Counted from the stretch's first letter, positions 50,548 to 60,756 are shown. The stretch: DNA of 64,000 nt from SZAS-103 sp038234715 (GCA_038234715.1 JBBQTD010000004.1:62001-126000), one strand, 5' to 3'. The notes: generated by a model from the letters alone, not told the origin. Program-made: numbers and translations.

Positions 50548-51774
50548 TCAGGTGAACGTCCTCGCCACGTAGTCGTCGATCACCGCCACGAACTCCTGCG
50601 CGATGTTCTCTCCGCGCAGCGTCATCGCCTTCTGGCCATCGATGAACACCGGCGCGACCGGTGCTTCGCCCGTACCTGGCAGCGAGATGCCGATGTTGGC
50701 GTGGCGTGATTCACCCGGACCGTTGACCACGCATCCCATCACCGCCAGCGTGAGGTTCTCGGCGCCCGGTCGGCTGATCTTCCACTCGGGCATTTTCGCG
50801 CGCACGTGTTCCTGCACTGTTTGTGCGAGCACCTGGAAGAACTCCGACGTCGTGCGCCCGCAACCCGGGCATGCCGTGACCAACGGCGTGAACGCGCGCA
50901 GTCCGATCGTCTGCAACAATTCCTGGGCGACGATGACCTCCTGCGTGCGAGAGGCGCCAGGCTCGGGCGTCAGCGAGATGCGCACGGTGTCGCCGATCCC
51001 TTCCTGAAGCAGCACGGCCAGCGCTGCGGCCGAAGCAACGATTCCCTTGCTGCCCATGCCTGCTTCGGTGAGCCCGAGATGCAGCGCGTAGTCGCAGCGC
51101 GCGGCAAGGTCGCGGTACACGGCGATCAGTTCCTGTACGCCGGACACCTTGCACGAAAGCACGATGCGATCCGCACCCAATCCGAGTTCCACTGCGCGTT
51201 CGGCCGAATCCAGGGCCGAACGGATCAACGCCTCGCGCATCACGTCGACGGCCTCCCATGGCTCCGCGCGCTGTGCGTTCTCGTCCATCAGGCGCGTCGC
51301 AAGCGATTGGTCCAGCGAACCCCAGTTGACGCCGATTCGCACTGGCTTGGCGTACCTGATGGCGAGCTCGATCAATGTCGCGAACTGGGTGTCGCGCTTG
51401 CGACCGAATCCCACGTTGCCGGGATTGATCCGGTATTTCGCAAGCGCCTCGGCGGCGGCGGGTTCTGCGGTCAACAATTGGTGGCCGTTGTAATGGAAAT
51501 CGCCAATCAACGGCGCCTCGACGTTCATCATGTCGAGTTTCTCGCGGATGCGTGGCACGGCGGCGGCGGCTTCCGGCGTGTTGACGGTGATCCGCACGAG
51601 TTCGGATCCCGCTCGCCAGAGCTCGGCCACCTGCTTCACCGTCGATGCGACATCTGCGGTGTCAGTATTCGTCATGGATTGCACGACCACCGGCGCTTCG
51701 CCGCCGATCACGATCTTGCCGATACGCACCCCGCGCGAGGCCCTGCGCGCAACCGGACCGAATGCGTTGCTCAT
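50548..51774 (-). CDS. ispG: 4-hydroxy-3-methylbut-2-en-1-yl diphosphate synthase
   Basis: 408 residues. TIM-barrel start 'VRIGKIVIGGEAPVVVQSMTNTDTADV'; 4Fe-4S cysteines in 'TACPGCGRT' and 'VMGCVVNGPGESRHANIG'. Seventh step of the MEP isoprenoid pathway, reducing MEcPP to HMBPP. ATG 51774 has a ggagaaattg site; nine extra residues from 51801 lack similarity. Divergent from xseA with about 88 bp between. Confidence 0.95.
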   Translation of the reverse strand: MSNAFGPVARRASRGVRIGKIVIGGEAPVVVQSMTNTDTADVASTVKQVAELWRAGSELVRITVNTPEAAAAVPRIREKLDMMNVEAPLIGDFHYNGHQLLTAEPAAAEALAKYRINPGNVGFGRKRDTQFATLIELAIRYAKPVRIGVNWGSLDQSLATRLMDENAQRAEPWEAVDVMREALIRSALDSAERAVELGLGADRIVLSCKVSGVQELIAVYRDLAARCDYALHLGLTEAGMGSKGIVASAAALAVLLQEGIGDTVRISLTPEPGASRTQEVIVAQELLQTIGLRAFTPLVTACPGCGRTTSEFFQVLAQTVQEHVRAKMPEWKISRPGAENLTLAVMGCVVNGPGESRHANIGISLPGTGEAPVAPVFIDGQKAMTLRGENIAQEFVAVIDDYVARTFT

Positions 51775-51861
51775 CAATTTCTCCACCAATCTGCCGTGCA
51801 TAGTCTACCGCTCCGACAGCGACGCCTCGCACGCAGCGACGCCGGGCGCTAAAGTGCCGCC

Positions 51862-53205
51862 ATGAACTTCCCACCGGTCGCGCGCAACGTCCTCACTCCC
51901 AGCCAGCTCGGCGCATTGGCGCGCGACCTGATGGAGGGCAGCTTTCCACTTGTCTGGGTGGAGGGCGAACTGGGAGGATTCTCGAAGCCGGCATCGGGTC
52001 ACGTGTATTTCAACCTGAAGGACGCCCGTTCGCAGTTGCGCTGCGCGATGTTCAGGCCGAAGAGCCGGTACGTTCGCTTCGTTCCCCGCGATGGAATGCA
52101 GGTGCTGGTGCGCGGGCGATTGACTGTCTACGAGGCGCGTGGCGACTTGCAGCTGGTGGTCGAGCACATGGAGGAGGCCGGTGAAGGAGCGCTGCGCCGC
52201 GCGTTCGATGAACTCAGCACGCGACTGGCGGCTGAAGGGTTGTTCGACTCCGCGCGCAAACGCGCACTGCCGAGGTTCGTGCGTCGTCTCGGCGTGATCA
52301 CCTCGCCAAGCGGAGCGGCCATCCGCGACGTGCTGCATGTCCTGCAACGCCGCCTGCCGTTGCTGGAAGTTGAGATCGTTCCTTCTCCAGTGCAGGGAGC
52401 GGCGGCCGCCACTGCACTCGTGCAGGCATTGCGGTGGGCTGGGGCGAGCGGGCGTTACGACGCACTGCTGCTCACCCGCGGAGGTGGCTCTCTGGAAGAC
52501 TTGTGGTGCTTCAACGACGAGGCACTTGTGCGTGCCCTTGTTGCATCGCCGATCCCGGTGATGTCCGCGATCGGGCACGAGATCGACACGACGCTGTCCG
52601 ACCTCGCCTCGGACATCCGCGCACCGACACCATCGGCCGCAGCCGAATTGCTGGTGCCCGACTCTGTGGAGCTGGGTGCCGCATTGCGCAGGCAATACGC
52701 GCGACTTGGCGATTCCATGCACAGGCAGCTCGACGCCGCTGCGCAGCGATCAGACCGCGCGTCGCTGCGCTTGGCGGCGCTGCGCCCGCACGCGCGCCTC
52801 GAGCGCGGGGCGCTCCGTTTGCTGGAACTGCGCCGTCGCCTCGACGCCCAGCTGCTGCATCCACTCGCCCATCGGCGCAGCCACTTGAACGCAATCGCCG
52901 CGCGACTGCGACTTGCGCATCCTTGCAAGCAGATACTGGTCCATCGCGAGCGGTTTGCGCGCGCCGCAATTGCATTCCGACGCGCCCACTGCATTGGTTC
53001 CACGCAACGGCAACTGCGCCTGCAGGACATCGCGCGCGCGATGGACGCAGTGAGTCCCCTCGCAACGTTGCGGCGCGGATTTGCGATCCTGCGCGATACC
53101 GACGGCAGCATCGTTAGCAGCGTCGCGCAGTCGCACCCGGAGCAACAGCTCGCCGCGACTCTCGCCGACGGCATCATCGCGCTGCGCGTCGAACCATCCA
53201 GCTGA
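51862..53205 (+). CDS. xseA: Exodeoxyribonuclease VII large subunit
   Basis: 447 residues. N-terminal OB fold (PLVWVEGELGGFSKPASGHVYFNLKD), catalytic segment 'RLGVITSPSGAAIRDVLHVLQRR' and 'LLLTRGGGSLEDLWCFNDEALVRAL' through 'SAIGHEIDTTLSDLASD.RAPTPSAAAELLVP', then the long coiled-coil and C-terminal 'SPLATLRRGFAIL'. Degrades single-stranded DNA with XseB, which is not nearby. ATG 51862. Confidence 0.96.
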   Translation: MNFPPVARNVLTPSQLGALARDLMEGSFPLVWVEGELGGFSKPASGHVYFNLKDARSQLRCAMFRPKSRYVRFVPRDGMQVLVRGRLTVYEARGDLQLVVEHMEEAGEGALRRAFDELSTRLAAEGLFDSARKRALPRFVRRLGVITSPSGAAIRDVLHVLQRRLPLLEVEIVPSPVQGAAAATALVQALRWAGASGRYDALLLTRGGGSLEDLWCFNDEALVRALVASPIPVMSAIGHEIDTTLSDLASDIRAPTPSAAAELLVPDSVELGAALRRQYARLGDSMHRQLDAAAQRSDRASLRLAALRPHARLERGALRLLELRRRLDAQLLHPLAHRRSHLNAIAARLRLAHPCKQILVHRERFARAAIAFRRAHCIGSTQRQLRLQDIARAMDAVSPLATLRRGFAILRDTDGSIVSSVAQSHPEQQLAATLADGIIALRVEPSS

Positions 53206-53240
53206 CGCCCGACACGATCAGGGAACGCAAGGAGCGACCC

Positions 53241-54668
53241 ATGCTGAGGAAACGCTATCCGTATTACCTGGCCAATCGTGCGATCGCGGACAATGACGAT
53301 CTCGACGTGTTCGACAAGTACACGGGAAAGGTCGCAACGAAAGTCGCGAAGGCGGATGCAAGGGCCGTCGACAGGGCCATCGGCGCCGCCGTCAAGGCAA
53401 CGCGGCCAATGCGCATGTTCAAACCCTACCAGCGCCAGGCAGTCCTCATGCATTGCGTCCAGCGCTTCACGGAACGCAGCGAGGAGCTCGCCCTGGTGTT
53501 GTGCATCGAGGCAGGAAAGCCGATCAACGATGCACGTGGCGAAGTCCTGCGCCTGATCGACACGTTCCGGATCGCCGCCGAGGAGTCGGTGCGCATCAAT
53601 GGCGAAGTCATCAACCTGGAAATCTCATCGCGGACCGAAGGTCTGCGTGGCATGACGCAGCGCGTGCCCATCGGTCCCTGCAGTTTCATCACTCCGTTCA
53701 ACTTCCCCCTGAACCTGGTCGCGCACAAGGTTGCGCCAGCAATCGCGGCGGGCTGCCCCTTCGTGCTCAAGCCGGCGGAGAAGACGCCACTCGGCGCATT
53801 GATCATCGGCGAAGTGCTCGCCGAGACCGACCTGCCGCGTGGCGCATTCTCCATCCTGACCGCAAGTGCGAAGGATGCAGCCGCGTTGATCGAGGATGAG
53901 CGCATCAAGTTGCTCAGCTTCACCGGCGGCCTGGTAGGCTGGGAACTCAAGGCGCGTGCTGGCAAGAAAAAGGTGACACTCGAACTTGGCGGCAATGCCG
54001 CCTGCATCGTCGATGCCGACCAGGGCGCCAGACTCGACGCCGTGGTCGATCGCCTTGCGTTCGGCGCCTACTACCAGTCGGGCCAGAGTTGCATCAGCGT
54101 GCAGCGCATCCTCGCGCATGCCGACATCCATGCCGCATTGCGTCGCAAGCTGGTTGCGAAGGTGAAATCCCTGGTCGCTGGCGACCCGAGGAAGGAGAAG
54201 ACCTTCATCGGCCCGATGATCGACGAGAATGCCGCCAAGCGCATCGAAGGCTGGATCGCGGAGGCAATACAAGCTGGCGGCAAGCTGCTGTGCGGTGGGA
54301 AACGGCGCGGCAACATGCTTGAGGCGACGCTTTTGGAAAACGTTCCCGCAACGTGCGCGATCAGCGCCCGGGAGGCATTTGGTCCAGTCGCGCTTCTCGA
54401 ACGCTTTACCGAATTCGACGAAGCACTTGCCGCAGTCAACGCAGGCGATTTCGGACTGCAAGCCGGCGTCTTCACCGGCAATCTGACCCATGCGATGCAT
54501 GCGTGGGACACGCTTGAAGTCGGCGGCGTGATCGTCGGTGACGTCCCCAGCATCCGCGTCGACAACATGCCGTATGGCGGGATCAAGAACTCGGGCCTGG
54601 GCCGCGAAGGCGTCCGTTACGCGATGGACGACATGAGCGAGATCCGGCTCCTGGTGATCCGCGATTGA
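53241..54668 (+). CDS. Aldehyde dehydrogenase family protein
   Basis: 475 residues. Oxyanion Asn in 'FITPFNFPLNLVAHKVAPA', general base Glu in 'VTLELGGNAACIV', nucleophile Cys in 'YYQSGQSCISVQRILAH', NAD-binding 'FTGGLVGWELKA'. The motif set resembles the COG1012 group containing phosphonoacetaldehyde, lactaldehyde and glyceraldehyde-3-phosphate (non-phosphorylating) dehydrogenases; substrate cannot be fixed. Site aaggag precedes ATG 53241. Its stop overlaps the esterase TTG start. Confidence 0.9.
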   Translation: MLRKRYPYYLANRAIADNDDLDVFDKYTGKVATKVAKADARAVDRAIGAAVKATRPMRMFKPYQRQAVLMHCVQRFTERSEELALVLCIEAGKPINDARGEVLRLIDTFRIAAEESVRINGEVINLEISSRTEGLRGMTQRVPIGPCSFITPFNFPLNLVAHKVAPAIAAGCPFVLKPAEKTPLGALIIGEVLAETDLPRGAFSILTASAKDAAALIEDERIKLLSFTGGLVGWELKARAGKKKVTLELGGNAACIVDADQGARLDAVVDRLAFGAYYQSGQSCISVQRILAHADIHAALRRKLVAKVKSLVAGDPRKEKTFIGPMIDENAAKRIEGWIAEAIQAGGKLLCGGKRRGNMLEATLLENVPATCAISAREAFGPVALLERFTEFDEALAAVNAGDFGLQAGVFTGNLTHAMHAWDTLEVGGVIVGDVPSIRVDNMPYGGIKNSGLGREGVRYAMDDMSEIRLLVIRD

Positions 54669-55765
54669 GCGCAAATCCCCGCACCAGCGCCATCACGACC
54701 AGGCGAGCGTGCATCCATGCACCGTTGCTGATGCTGATGCTGTGTGCAGCCGCCACAGCAATGTCCACAGCAGCGCAGACGTTGCCCGCTTCGGGAACGC
54801 CATCGCGCATGTCGTTCGATCGCTATTCGCCTCTCGCCAGCAGTAAGGAAATCGTGCGACGCACCCTGAGCCCGATCGAAGCCGATCGCGTTCTCGGATA
54901 TCTGCGCGCGAAGTCGCAATCGCTTCCGGAACAGAGCATCGACCTTTCCGGCGAACATTTCGCGCTCTATGTCCCGCTGGGCAATGCACCACCGGAAGGG
55001 TACGGGCTGATTGTGTTCATCGCGCCCTGGGACGATGGCGCGATTCCCCGCGAATGGCGCCAGGTGCTCGATCGCCATCACATGATCTACGTCAGCGCCG
55101 ATCGTTCGGGTAACCACAACAACATGCTGTGGCGGCGACTGCCGCTCGCGTTGCACGCCTACGAAAACATCGCTTCTCGTTATCGCCTGAATGCCGCGCG
55201 CGTCTACGTCTCCGGATTCTCGGGTGGGTCGCGCACGGCAATGCGCGCTGCGCCTTCGTATCCGGATGTGTTCCGTGGCGCGATCCTGAACTCCGGTAGC
55301 GATCCGTTTGGCGATTCCGGAATCGCAGTGCCACCCGCCGATCTGTTCCGCGAGTTCCAGGAACGCAGTCGGATCGTGCTGGTGTCCGGTACCGAGGATT
55401 TGCTGATCGTCGCGCGCGATGCTGGGATGCTCGACTCTGCAGCCAGGCTTTGCGTCACCGGGGTCAGTACCCAGCCAATGTTGCATACCTATCATGTGTT
55501 GATGCGCGGCTTCATGCTTGAACGCGCAATCGTCGCGATCGAGAGCGGCGCCGGGGGGGATGCGACACGCCAGGCTGACGTCCTCGCAAACTGCCGTGAG
55601 GGGATCGCTGCAGCCGTGGCGCAGGGGCTGCAACAAGTGCATGCGCTTCTGGCACACGGCGACAGGGCGCAGGCCGGCCATCTCCTGTCACGGCTGGACG
55701 AGCGCTACGGAGGACTCGCCGCGCCGGATTCGGTCGACCTCGCGCACCAGGTCACTTCCAGGTAA
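54665..55765 (+). CDS. Exported alpha/beta-hydrolase (PHB depolymerase/esterase-like)
   Basis: 366 residues. N-terminal RR then hydrophobic core (APLLMLMLCAAATAMSTAA) looks like a signal peptide. The nucleophile elbow is G-F-S-G-G in 'VYVSGFSGGSRTAM'; upstream 'LIVFIAPWDDGAIPREW' is the strand before the oxyanion, and 'IVLVSGTEDLLI' holds a plausible acid. The C-terminal helices carry the His region 'PMLHTYHVLMRGF'. Substrate unknown. TTG 54665 overlaps the ALDH stop (TTGA); ATG 54731 would cut off the positively charged n-region. Confidence 0.75.
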   Translation: MSANPRTSAITTRRACIHAPLLMLMLCAAATAMSTAAQTLPASGTPSRMSFDRYSPLASSKEIVRRTLSPIEADRVLGYLRAKSQSLPEQSIDLSGEHFALYVPLGNAPPEGYGLIVFIAPWDDGAIPREWRQVLDRHHMIYVSADRSGNHNNMLWRRLPLALHAYENIASRYRLNAARVYVSGFSGGSRTAMRAAPSYPDVFRGAILNSGSDPFGDSGIAVPPADLFREFQERSRIVLVSGTEDLLIVARDAGMLDSAARLCVTGVSTQPMLHTYHVLMRGFMLERAIVAIESGAGGDATRQADVLANCREGIAAAVAQGLQQVHALLAHGDRAQAGHLLSRLDERYGGLAAPDSVDLAHQVTSR

Positions 55766-55960
55766 CGATTGCGCGAAACCCCGAACGGACCGATGCGACG
55801 TTGCATGCTGGGCGAACCAAGCCGGAATACTCCTGTGCACAAGCCCGTTGGACACGCCGCACTGCCCGCCAGACAGCGCTCTAGGGACGGGATTGCAACC
55901 ATCATTCACCGCCGATCCGCGAACGCGTGCCACGCGGCGCCGCCCGATCCCATGGGTCCA

Positions 55961-58894
55961 TCAATGGATCCAATCGGATACCGGCGTCGGATGGGCGAAC
56001 AGGAATCCCTGCCCGAAACCGCAACCAAGGGCATTCAGCAATTCGCACTGGGCCTCGGTCTCGATGCCTTCGCCGACCACATCGATGTCGAGCGACTTGG
56101 CCAGCGCAAGGATCGCGCGCACCACGACCTCACTGCCCTTGCCCTCGGGATGGATCAGATCGGCGATGAAAGAGCGATCGATCTTCAAGGCCTTGATCGG
56201 AAACCGGTGCAGGTACGACAGCGCCGAATAGCCCGTACCGAAATCGTCGAGTTGGGCCGTAATGCCGCCATCGCTCAATTGCTCGAGCGTATTGAGGACG
56301 GACTGCGAATTGTCCAGCAAGGCCCCTTCGGTCAATTCAATGCGCAGGCGTCCAGGCTTTATCCCGTGGTGCCTCGCCAGCGCGAGCAAGCGGGGCGCGA
56401 GATCGGGCGAGCGGAAGTGCCGCGGCGAGACGTTGATGCTCACGTAGTGCATGGTTCCAGCGATCGAATTGAAATGGCGGCACGTCTCCTCGAACATCAG
56501 CCAATCGATCTGCTCGATCAACCCGCTGTCTTCGGCGACGTTCAGGAAATCCAAAGGCAGCAGGACGCCCCTCTCTTCGTGCCGCCAGCGCAGCAGGGCC
56601 TCGTAACCGATCGTCGCCCGATCCGTCAGACGCACGATTGGCTGGAAATAGGGAACGAAGTTGCCACTCGCTATCGCGCGCCGCAGGTCGCTTTCCAGGT
56701 CGTGCACGCGCAGGGCCTCGAAGCGCAGCGCTTCGTCGAACAGTTCAAAGCGATTGCGACCCTTGGTCTTGGCCCGGTACATGGCGACATCGGCGTCGCG
56801 AAGCAACTCCTCGGGTCGCCGGTACTGCGCGCCCATCAAGGCGATGCCGATGCTGGCGGAGGTGAACAATTCCTTGCCGGCAACGGCGATCGGTCCCGAC
56901 AACGCGGCAAGAATCCGCCCTGCAACATCGCAAACTTCATTGAGGCCAGTGATGCCCTCGACGAGCACCGCGAATTCATCGCCACCCAGTCTCGCGACCG
57001 TGTCGGGCAGCCGCACTGCAGCCGCGATCAAGCGACTGGCCTGCTTGAGCAACTCGTCTCCCACCAGGTGGCCCACGCTGTCGTTGACGATCTTGAATCG
57101 GTCAAGGTCCAGGAACAGGACCGCGAAGCTGTGCTCGGGATCGCGCTGGTAGGCCGCCATCGCGCGCTGCATGCGATCGAGCAGGCGGGTGCGGTTCGGC
57201 AGTCCGGTCAGCGCATCGTGCAACGCCTGGTGGGTCAGCGACTCCTCTGCGCGCTCGCGTTCGGCGATCTGGCCACGCAACTTGCGGTTGGCATTGGCAA
57301 GCTCACGCGTGCGTTCCTCGACGCGACGCTCGAGCTCCGCGTAGGCGGCCTTCAGGTTGTCCTGCGCGCGCTTGCGCAGCAGGCCGCTGGCGATATGGAA
57401 GGACACGAAGGTCAGCAGTTCCTGGTCGCGTTCGCTGAACAGGATGTCGTGGGAGTAACTCTGCACCGTGATGACGCCGACCGTACGCTCATCGCGCATC
57501 AGTGGCACGCCGAGCCAGCAGATGGATCGTGGGCCAAAGCTCTGCACCTCGCCGGCGCGCGCGAGTTTGTCGATCGCGGCGCGATCGGCCAGCAATGGCC
57601 GCCCCGTGCGCAGCACGTAATCGGTAAGGCCGCGTGCGAGTTTGCGCGGCTCCCATCCGGTGGTGTCGCGCTCGTCCACCGCATACGGAAAGTGGACTTC
57701 GTCGCCATCCTCGGACAGCAAGGCGATGTAGAAATTGCGCGCATACAGCAGCTCGTCCACTTCCTTGTGCACGGCCGCGTAAAACTCTTCCAGCGTGTCG
57801 GCCGCCATCGACAGCTCGGCGATGCGATAGAGCGCGCGCTGGAGGTGTTCCGCACGCTGGCGCTCGACCACCTCGGAGCGCAGTTCGAGGTTCGCCATCG
57901 CCAGCTCTCTCGTGCGCTCGAAGACCCTGCGTTCGAGTTCAGACTGCTGCTGCTTGCGCTCCAGTGCGGTAAGGATGTGTTGGGCGACGTACGACAACAG
58001 CGTGCGATCTTCGTCGTCGTAGCCCACGCTCGCGTCATAGCTTTGCACGACGATCGCGCCGCGTACCTTGGTGTCGTCGAGCATCGGCACGCCGAGCCAC
58101 GCATAGCTCTCGGGACCGTGTTCGTCGTCGTACACCATGCCCAGTTGATCGCGGATCGTGTCGGAAGGCCCCATGAGCGCGTGACCGTGCCGGATCAGAC
58201 CGACGGTCAGGCTGTTCGGCAGTGCATCCAGCGGAATCTCCATGTCCGGGTCGGCCTCGTACGGATCGAGGACGTCAGCGAAATACAGGAAACGCAGGCA
58301 GTCCTTGTCTTCGTCGTAGAGGGCGATGAAGAAATTTTCCGCGTACATCAAGCCGGTCACGATCTGATGCAGCCCACGCAGCATCTTCGGCATTTCCATT
58401 TGCGCGCTGGCCATGTCGGCGATCGCGTACAACGCGCTCTGCAACCGTTCGGCTTTCTGCAGCCGCAACACACGCGCACTCAGATGGGTGCGCTCGAGCA
58501 GCGCCGCGCCAAAAAGATGGGCGCGATCGACCAGCATCGTCCAGTCGTGGCCCGGGTCGGTCCCATCGGTTTCGAGTGCCATCGCAAGCCAGCTGTCGGC
58601 CTGGTCCACGCGCCACGCGGTGGCAATGACGCCACGCCGCGTGTGCGACTGGCCGTCTGGGCGAGCGATCACACGGTCGAGTGCTGCCTCGGTTTCAGGA
58701 GAAACCGGCCCGCTGCACCAGTCCGCGCGTTGGCCGCCTTGGCTCCATGCCAGTGCGACGTGGCGGAAACAGGGCACGCCGCGCGCGCGTTCAGCCAGCG
58801 CGATGCCCAGATCCCTCATCGGCCCGACTCCAGGCAGCGCCAATGTCGCTACTGGCTCGGGAAAGGCCACGCTGATGTGCTGTGATCGCTGCAT
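55961..58894 (-). CDS. Dual-GAF GGDEF-EAL signalling protein
   Basis: 977 residues. Two GAF domains (about 155-320 and 355-525), each followed by a coiled coil (ELERRV.ERTRELA repeated), then GGDEF (about 560-720) and EAL (about 730-977). Both active sites look intact: GGDEF is 'ARLGGDEFAVL' and EAL is 'GYEALLRWR' with 'INVSPRHF', 'ELTEGALLDN', 'LDDFGTGYSALSYL' and 'GEGIETEAQ'. It could make and break c-di-GMP, with GAF input sensing an unknown ligand. ATG 58894; upstream starts would extend into the sigma-factor promoter region. Confidence 0.92.
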   Translation of the reverse strand: MQRSQHISVAFPEPVATLALPGVGPMRDLGIALAERARGVPCFRHVALAWSQGGQRADWCSGPVSPETEAALDRVIARPDGQSHTRRGVIATAWRVDQADSWLAMALETDGTDPGHDWTMLVDRAHLFGAALLERTHLSARVLRLQKAERLQSALYAIADMASAQMEMPKMLRGLHQIVTGLMYAENFFIALYDEDKDCLRFLYFADVLDPYEADPDMEIPLDALPNSLTVGLIRHGHALMGPSDTIRDQLGMVYDDEHGPESYAWLGVPMLDDTKVRGAIVVQSYDASVGYDDEDRTLLSYVAQHILTALERKQQQSELERRVFERTRELAMANLELRSEVVERQRAEHLQRALYRIAELSMAADTLEEFYAAVHKEVDELLYARNFYIALLSEDGDEVHFPYAVDERDTTGWEPRKLARGLTDYVLRTGRPLLADRAAIDKLARAGEVQSFGPRSICWLGVPLMRDERTVGVITVQSYSHDILFSERDQELLTFVSFHIASGLLRKRAQDNLKAAYAELERRVEERTRELANANRKLRGQIAERERAEESLTHQALHDALTGLPNRTRLLDRMQRAMAAYQRDPEHSFAVLFLDLDRFKIVNDSVGHLVGDELLKQASRLIAAAVRLPDTVARLGGDEFAVLVEGITGLNEVCDVAGRILAALSGPIAVAGKELFTSASIGIALMGAQYRRPEELLRDADVAMYRAKTKGRNRFELFDEALRFEALRVHDLESDLRRAIASGNFVPYFQPIVRLTDRATIGYEALLRWRHEERGVLLPLDFLNVAEDSGLIEQIDWLMFEETCRHFNSIAGTMHYVSINVSPRHFRSPDLAPRLLALARHHGIKPGRLRIELTEGALLDNSQSVLNTLEQLSDGGITAQLDDFGTGYSALSYLHRFPIKALKIDRSFIADLIHPEGKGSEVVVRAILALAKSLDIDVVGEGIETEAQCELLNALGCGFGQGFLFAHPTPVSDWIH

Positions 58895-59011
58895 GGCCCC
58901 ACGACACTGCCCGCTTGGGTGGAGCATAGCAATGCTGGCGCGTTGCGTGGGAAGTCGACCCACCGTCATGCGGGGATGCCGGAACCGCGCGCATCACGTA
59001 CGCTATCGTGC

Positions 59012-59560
59012 ATGGATGCCGAGCCAACGGACGAATCCCTGATGCTGGCCTACGGCACCGGCGACGTGGGTGCGTTCGAGACGCTGTACGCGAGGCATCG
59101 CGGTGGCCTGTTCCGCTACCTGGTCCGGCATTTGCGCCAGCAGGCGCTTGCCGAGGAGTGCTTCCAGGACGTCTGGAGCCGTCTGATCGCCGCGCGCGAA
59201 CGCTATCGCCCCGAAGCGCGCTTCACCACCTGGCTGTACCAGATCGCAAGCAATCGGCTGACTGACCATTGGCGCTCGCAGGGTCGGCACGGCGCCTTTG
59301 TCGAGGATGGCGCGGAGCGCGCCGAGCGCGAACCTGATCCCTCGACCCCCGACCGCGTCCTGTCGGAATTTGAACAGCGCCGGCAATTGCAACTCGCACT
59401 TGAGGAATTGCCGCCCGAGCAGCGCGAAGCAGTACTGCTGCGACTGGACCAGGAACTCGGGCTCGAAGAAATTGCCCAAATCACAGGAGTTGGGCGCGAA
59501 ACAGTGAAATCCCGTTTGCGCTATGCGATGGACAAACTGCGCGGGAGGCTGGGCTCATGA
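59012..59560 (+). CDS. ECF-type RNA polymerase sigma factor
   Basis: 182 residues. Sigma-70 region 2 'FETLYARHRGGLFRYLVRHLRQQALAEECFQDVWSRLI' and 'RFTTWLYQIASNRLTDHWR', linker, and region 4 'LPPEQREAVLLRLDQELGLEEIAQITGVGRETVKSRLRYAMDKLR'. It recruits RNA polymerase to a stress or envelope regulon. ATG 59012. Overlaps the following gene by 4 bp (ATGA), whose product is probably its anti-sigma factor. Confidence 0.93.
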   Translation: MDAEPTDESLMLAYGTGDVGAFETLYARHRGGLFRYLVRHLRQQALAEECFQDVWSRLIAARERYRPEARFTTWLYQIASNRLTDHWRSQGRHGAFVEDGAERAEREPDPSTPDRVLSEFEQRRQLQLALEELPPEQREAVLLRLDQELGLEEIAQITGVGRETVKSRLRYAMDKLRGRLGS

Positions 59561-60756
59561 CGCAATCGCCGCAGCAGCCGCAGATGCCGCCTCCCGAGCC
59601 GCTGGACGCATCGGAGCAGGCACTGGCGCGAGCGCTGCGCAATCTGCCCGTGGGCGCACCGCCGCCCGAACTGGACGCGCGAATCCTCGGCGCGGCGCGG
59701 CGTGCAGTGCATCTTGCACAGCCGCGCAAGCGTGATCGACGCTGGCTGGTTGGACTGGGCACCGCCGCGAGCGCGCTGCTCGCGATCGGAGTGCTGGTAA
59801 AGACGCATGCACCCGACCAAGGTGGGTTCACGCCACCAGCGTCGACGACGAGCCCCGCGCCTGCCCCTGCGCAAGAACCGACCAGCGCGTCCGCAGCGGG
59901 GGCGGCGGCCGCGGCCGCGACGTCGGAGCCATTGCAGGACAAGAAGGCCCGGGACAGTGCGGACGCGACACTGGAAACTGCGGCAAAGCAGATCGCACCG
60001 GCCGACAACGCTGCGCCTCCCCCATCCAGGGAAATGGCGCCACCTGCGGAGTCCGGACGCCAGCAGGCACAACAGGCAACCGGCCCTTCCGGCATCCTGG
60101 TTGCAAAGCAGGCCCCAAGCGCATTTCCAGCCCAATCCCCGGCCATTCGCGAGACGCGGCCAGCAACGCAGAATTTGCCCGCCCCGCCGCCGCCTCCTGT
60201 TGTGCTGGAAGAATCCACGCCGATGTCGCCGCGTGCGCCATCGCCAATGCCTGTCCTTTCCAGCGACGAACGAGCCGAACGCAAGGCAGAGCAGGACGGC
60301 GCTGCGCGGCGAGATTCCGAAGCCGGCTACGCGGCGGCACCGGCATCCGCCCCGGTGGCTGGCGCCCCAAGCGACCGGGCCGATATGAGCAACCCGAAAA
60401 CCAGCGCACCTCCGCAGGGCGCAATCCAATCGCGCTCGATCTCGGCGGGAGCCTTGAAGTCCAGCCAGCCGGCCGCGACCGGCGGTTCGACAAATACCGT
60501 GACGAATCCGAACGCCGACGACAACCTGGATCGCGTCGAAGTCGACGCCGGCAGGATCGAGCACGCCAAAGACTCCAAGGCACCGCTACCCGCGGTCGAC
60601 GACGATGCAATGCTTCCGCCGAGCCTGTGGATCGAGCGGATCCGGGTACGCGTGAAGGCCGCCGATGGCGTTGGTGCCCGCCAGAGCCTGCAGCGTTTCC
60701 GCGTACGCTATCCCGACGCGGGGATTCCGGACGACCTGCAGCACCTGCTGCAATGA
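59557..60756 (+). CDS. Putative anti-sigma factor with long Pro/Ala-rich extracytoplasmic region
   Basis: 399 residues. A short cytoplasmic part (1-62) has 'ALARALRNLPVGAPPPELDARILGAARRAV', typical of anti-sigma partners. One transmembrane helix (WLVGLGTAASALLAIGVLV) follows. Residues 85-330 are low-complexity Ala/Pro/Ser/Gln-rich, and the end is a folded domain with 'LPPSLWIERIRVRVKAADGVGARQSLQRFRVRYPDAGIPDDLQHLL'. The zinc-anti-sigma H-x3-C-x2-C motif is absent. Coupling to the sigma gene is the main evidence for function. Polyproline stretches (PPPPP) would need EF-P. Confidence 0.75.
   Translation: MTQSPQQPQMPPPEPLDASEQALARALRNLPVGAPPPELDARILGAARRAVHLAQPRKRDRRWLVGLGTAASALLAIGVLVKTHAPDQGGFTPPASTTSPAPAPAQEPTSASAAGAAAAAATSEPLQDKKARDSADATLETAAKQIAPADNAAPPPSREMAPPAESGRQQAQQATGPSGILVAKQAPSAFPAQSPAIRETRPATQNLPAPPPPPVVLEESTPMSPRAPSPMPVLSSDERAERKAEQDGAARRDSEAGYAAAPASAPVAGAPSDRADMSNPKTSAPPQGAIQSRSISAGALKSSQPAATGGSTNTVTNPNADDNLDRVEVDAGRIEHAKDSKAPLPAVDDDAMLPPSLWIERIRVRVKAADGVGARQSLQRFRVRYPDAGIPDDLQHLLQ

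Noticed and set aside
55769..58885. Open frame of 1038 codons on the plus strand opposite the GAF-GGDEF-EAL gene
   Set aside because: Composition is a shadow of the GC-rich minus-strand gene, which has clear domains along its whole length. No family features in the antisense reading.
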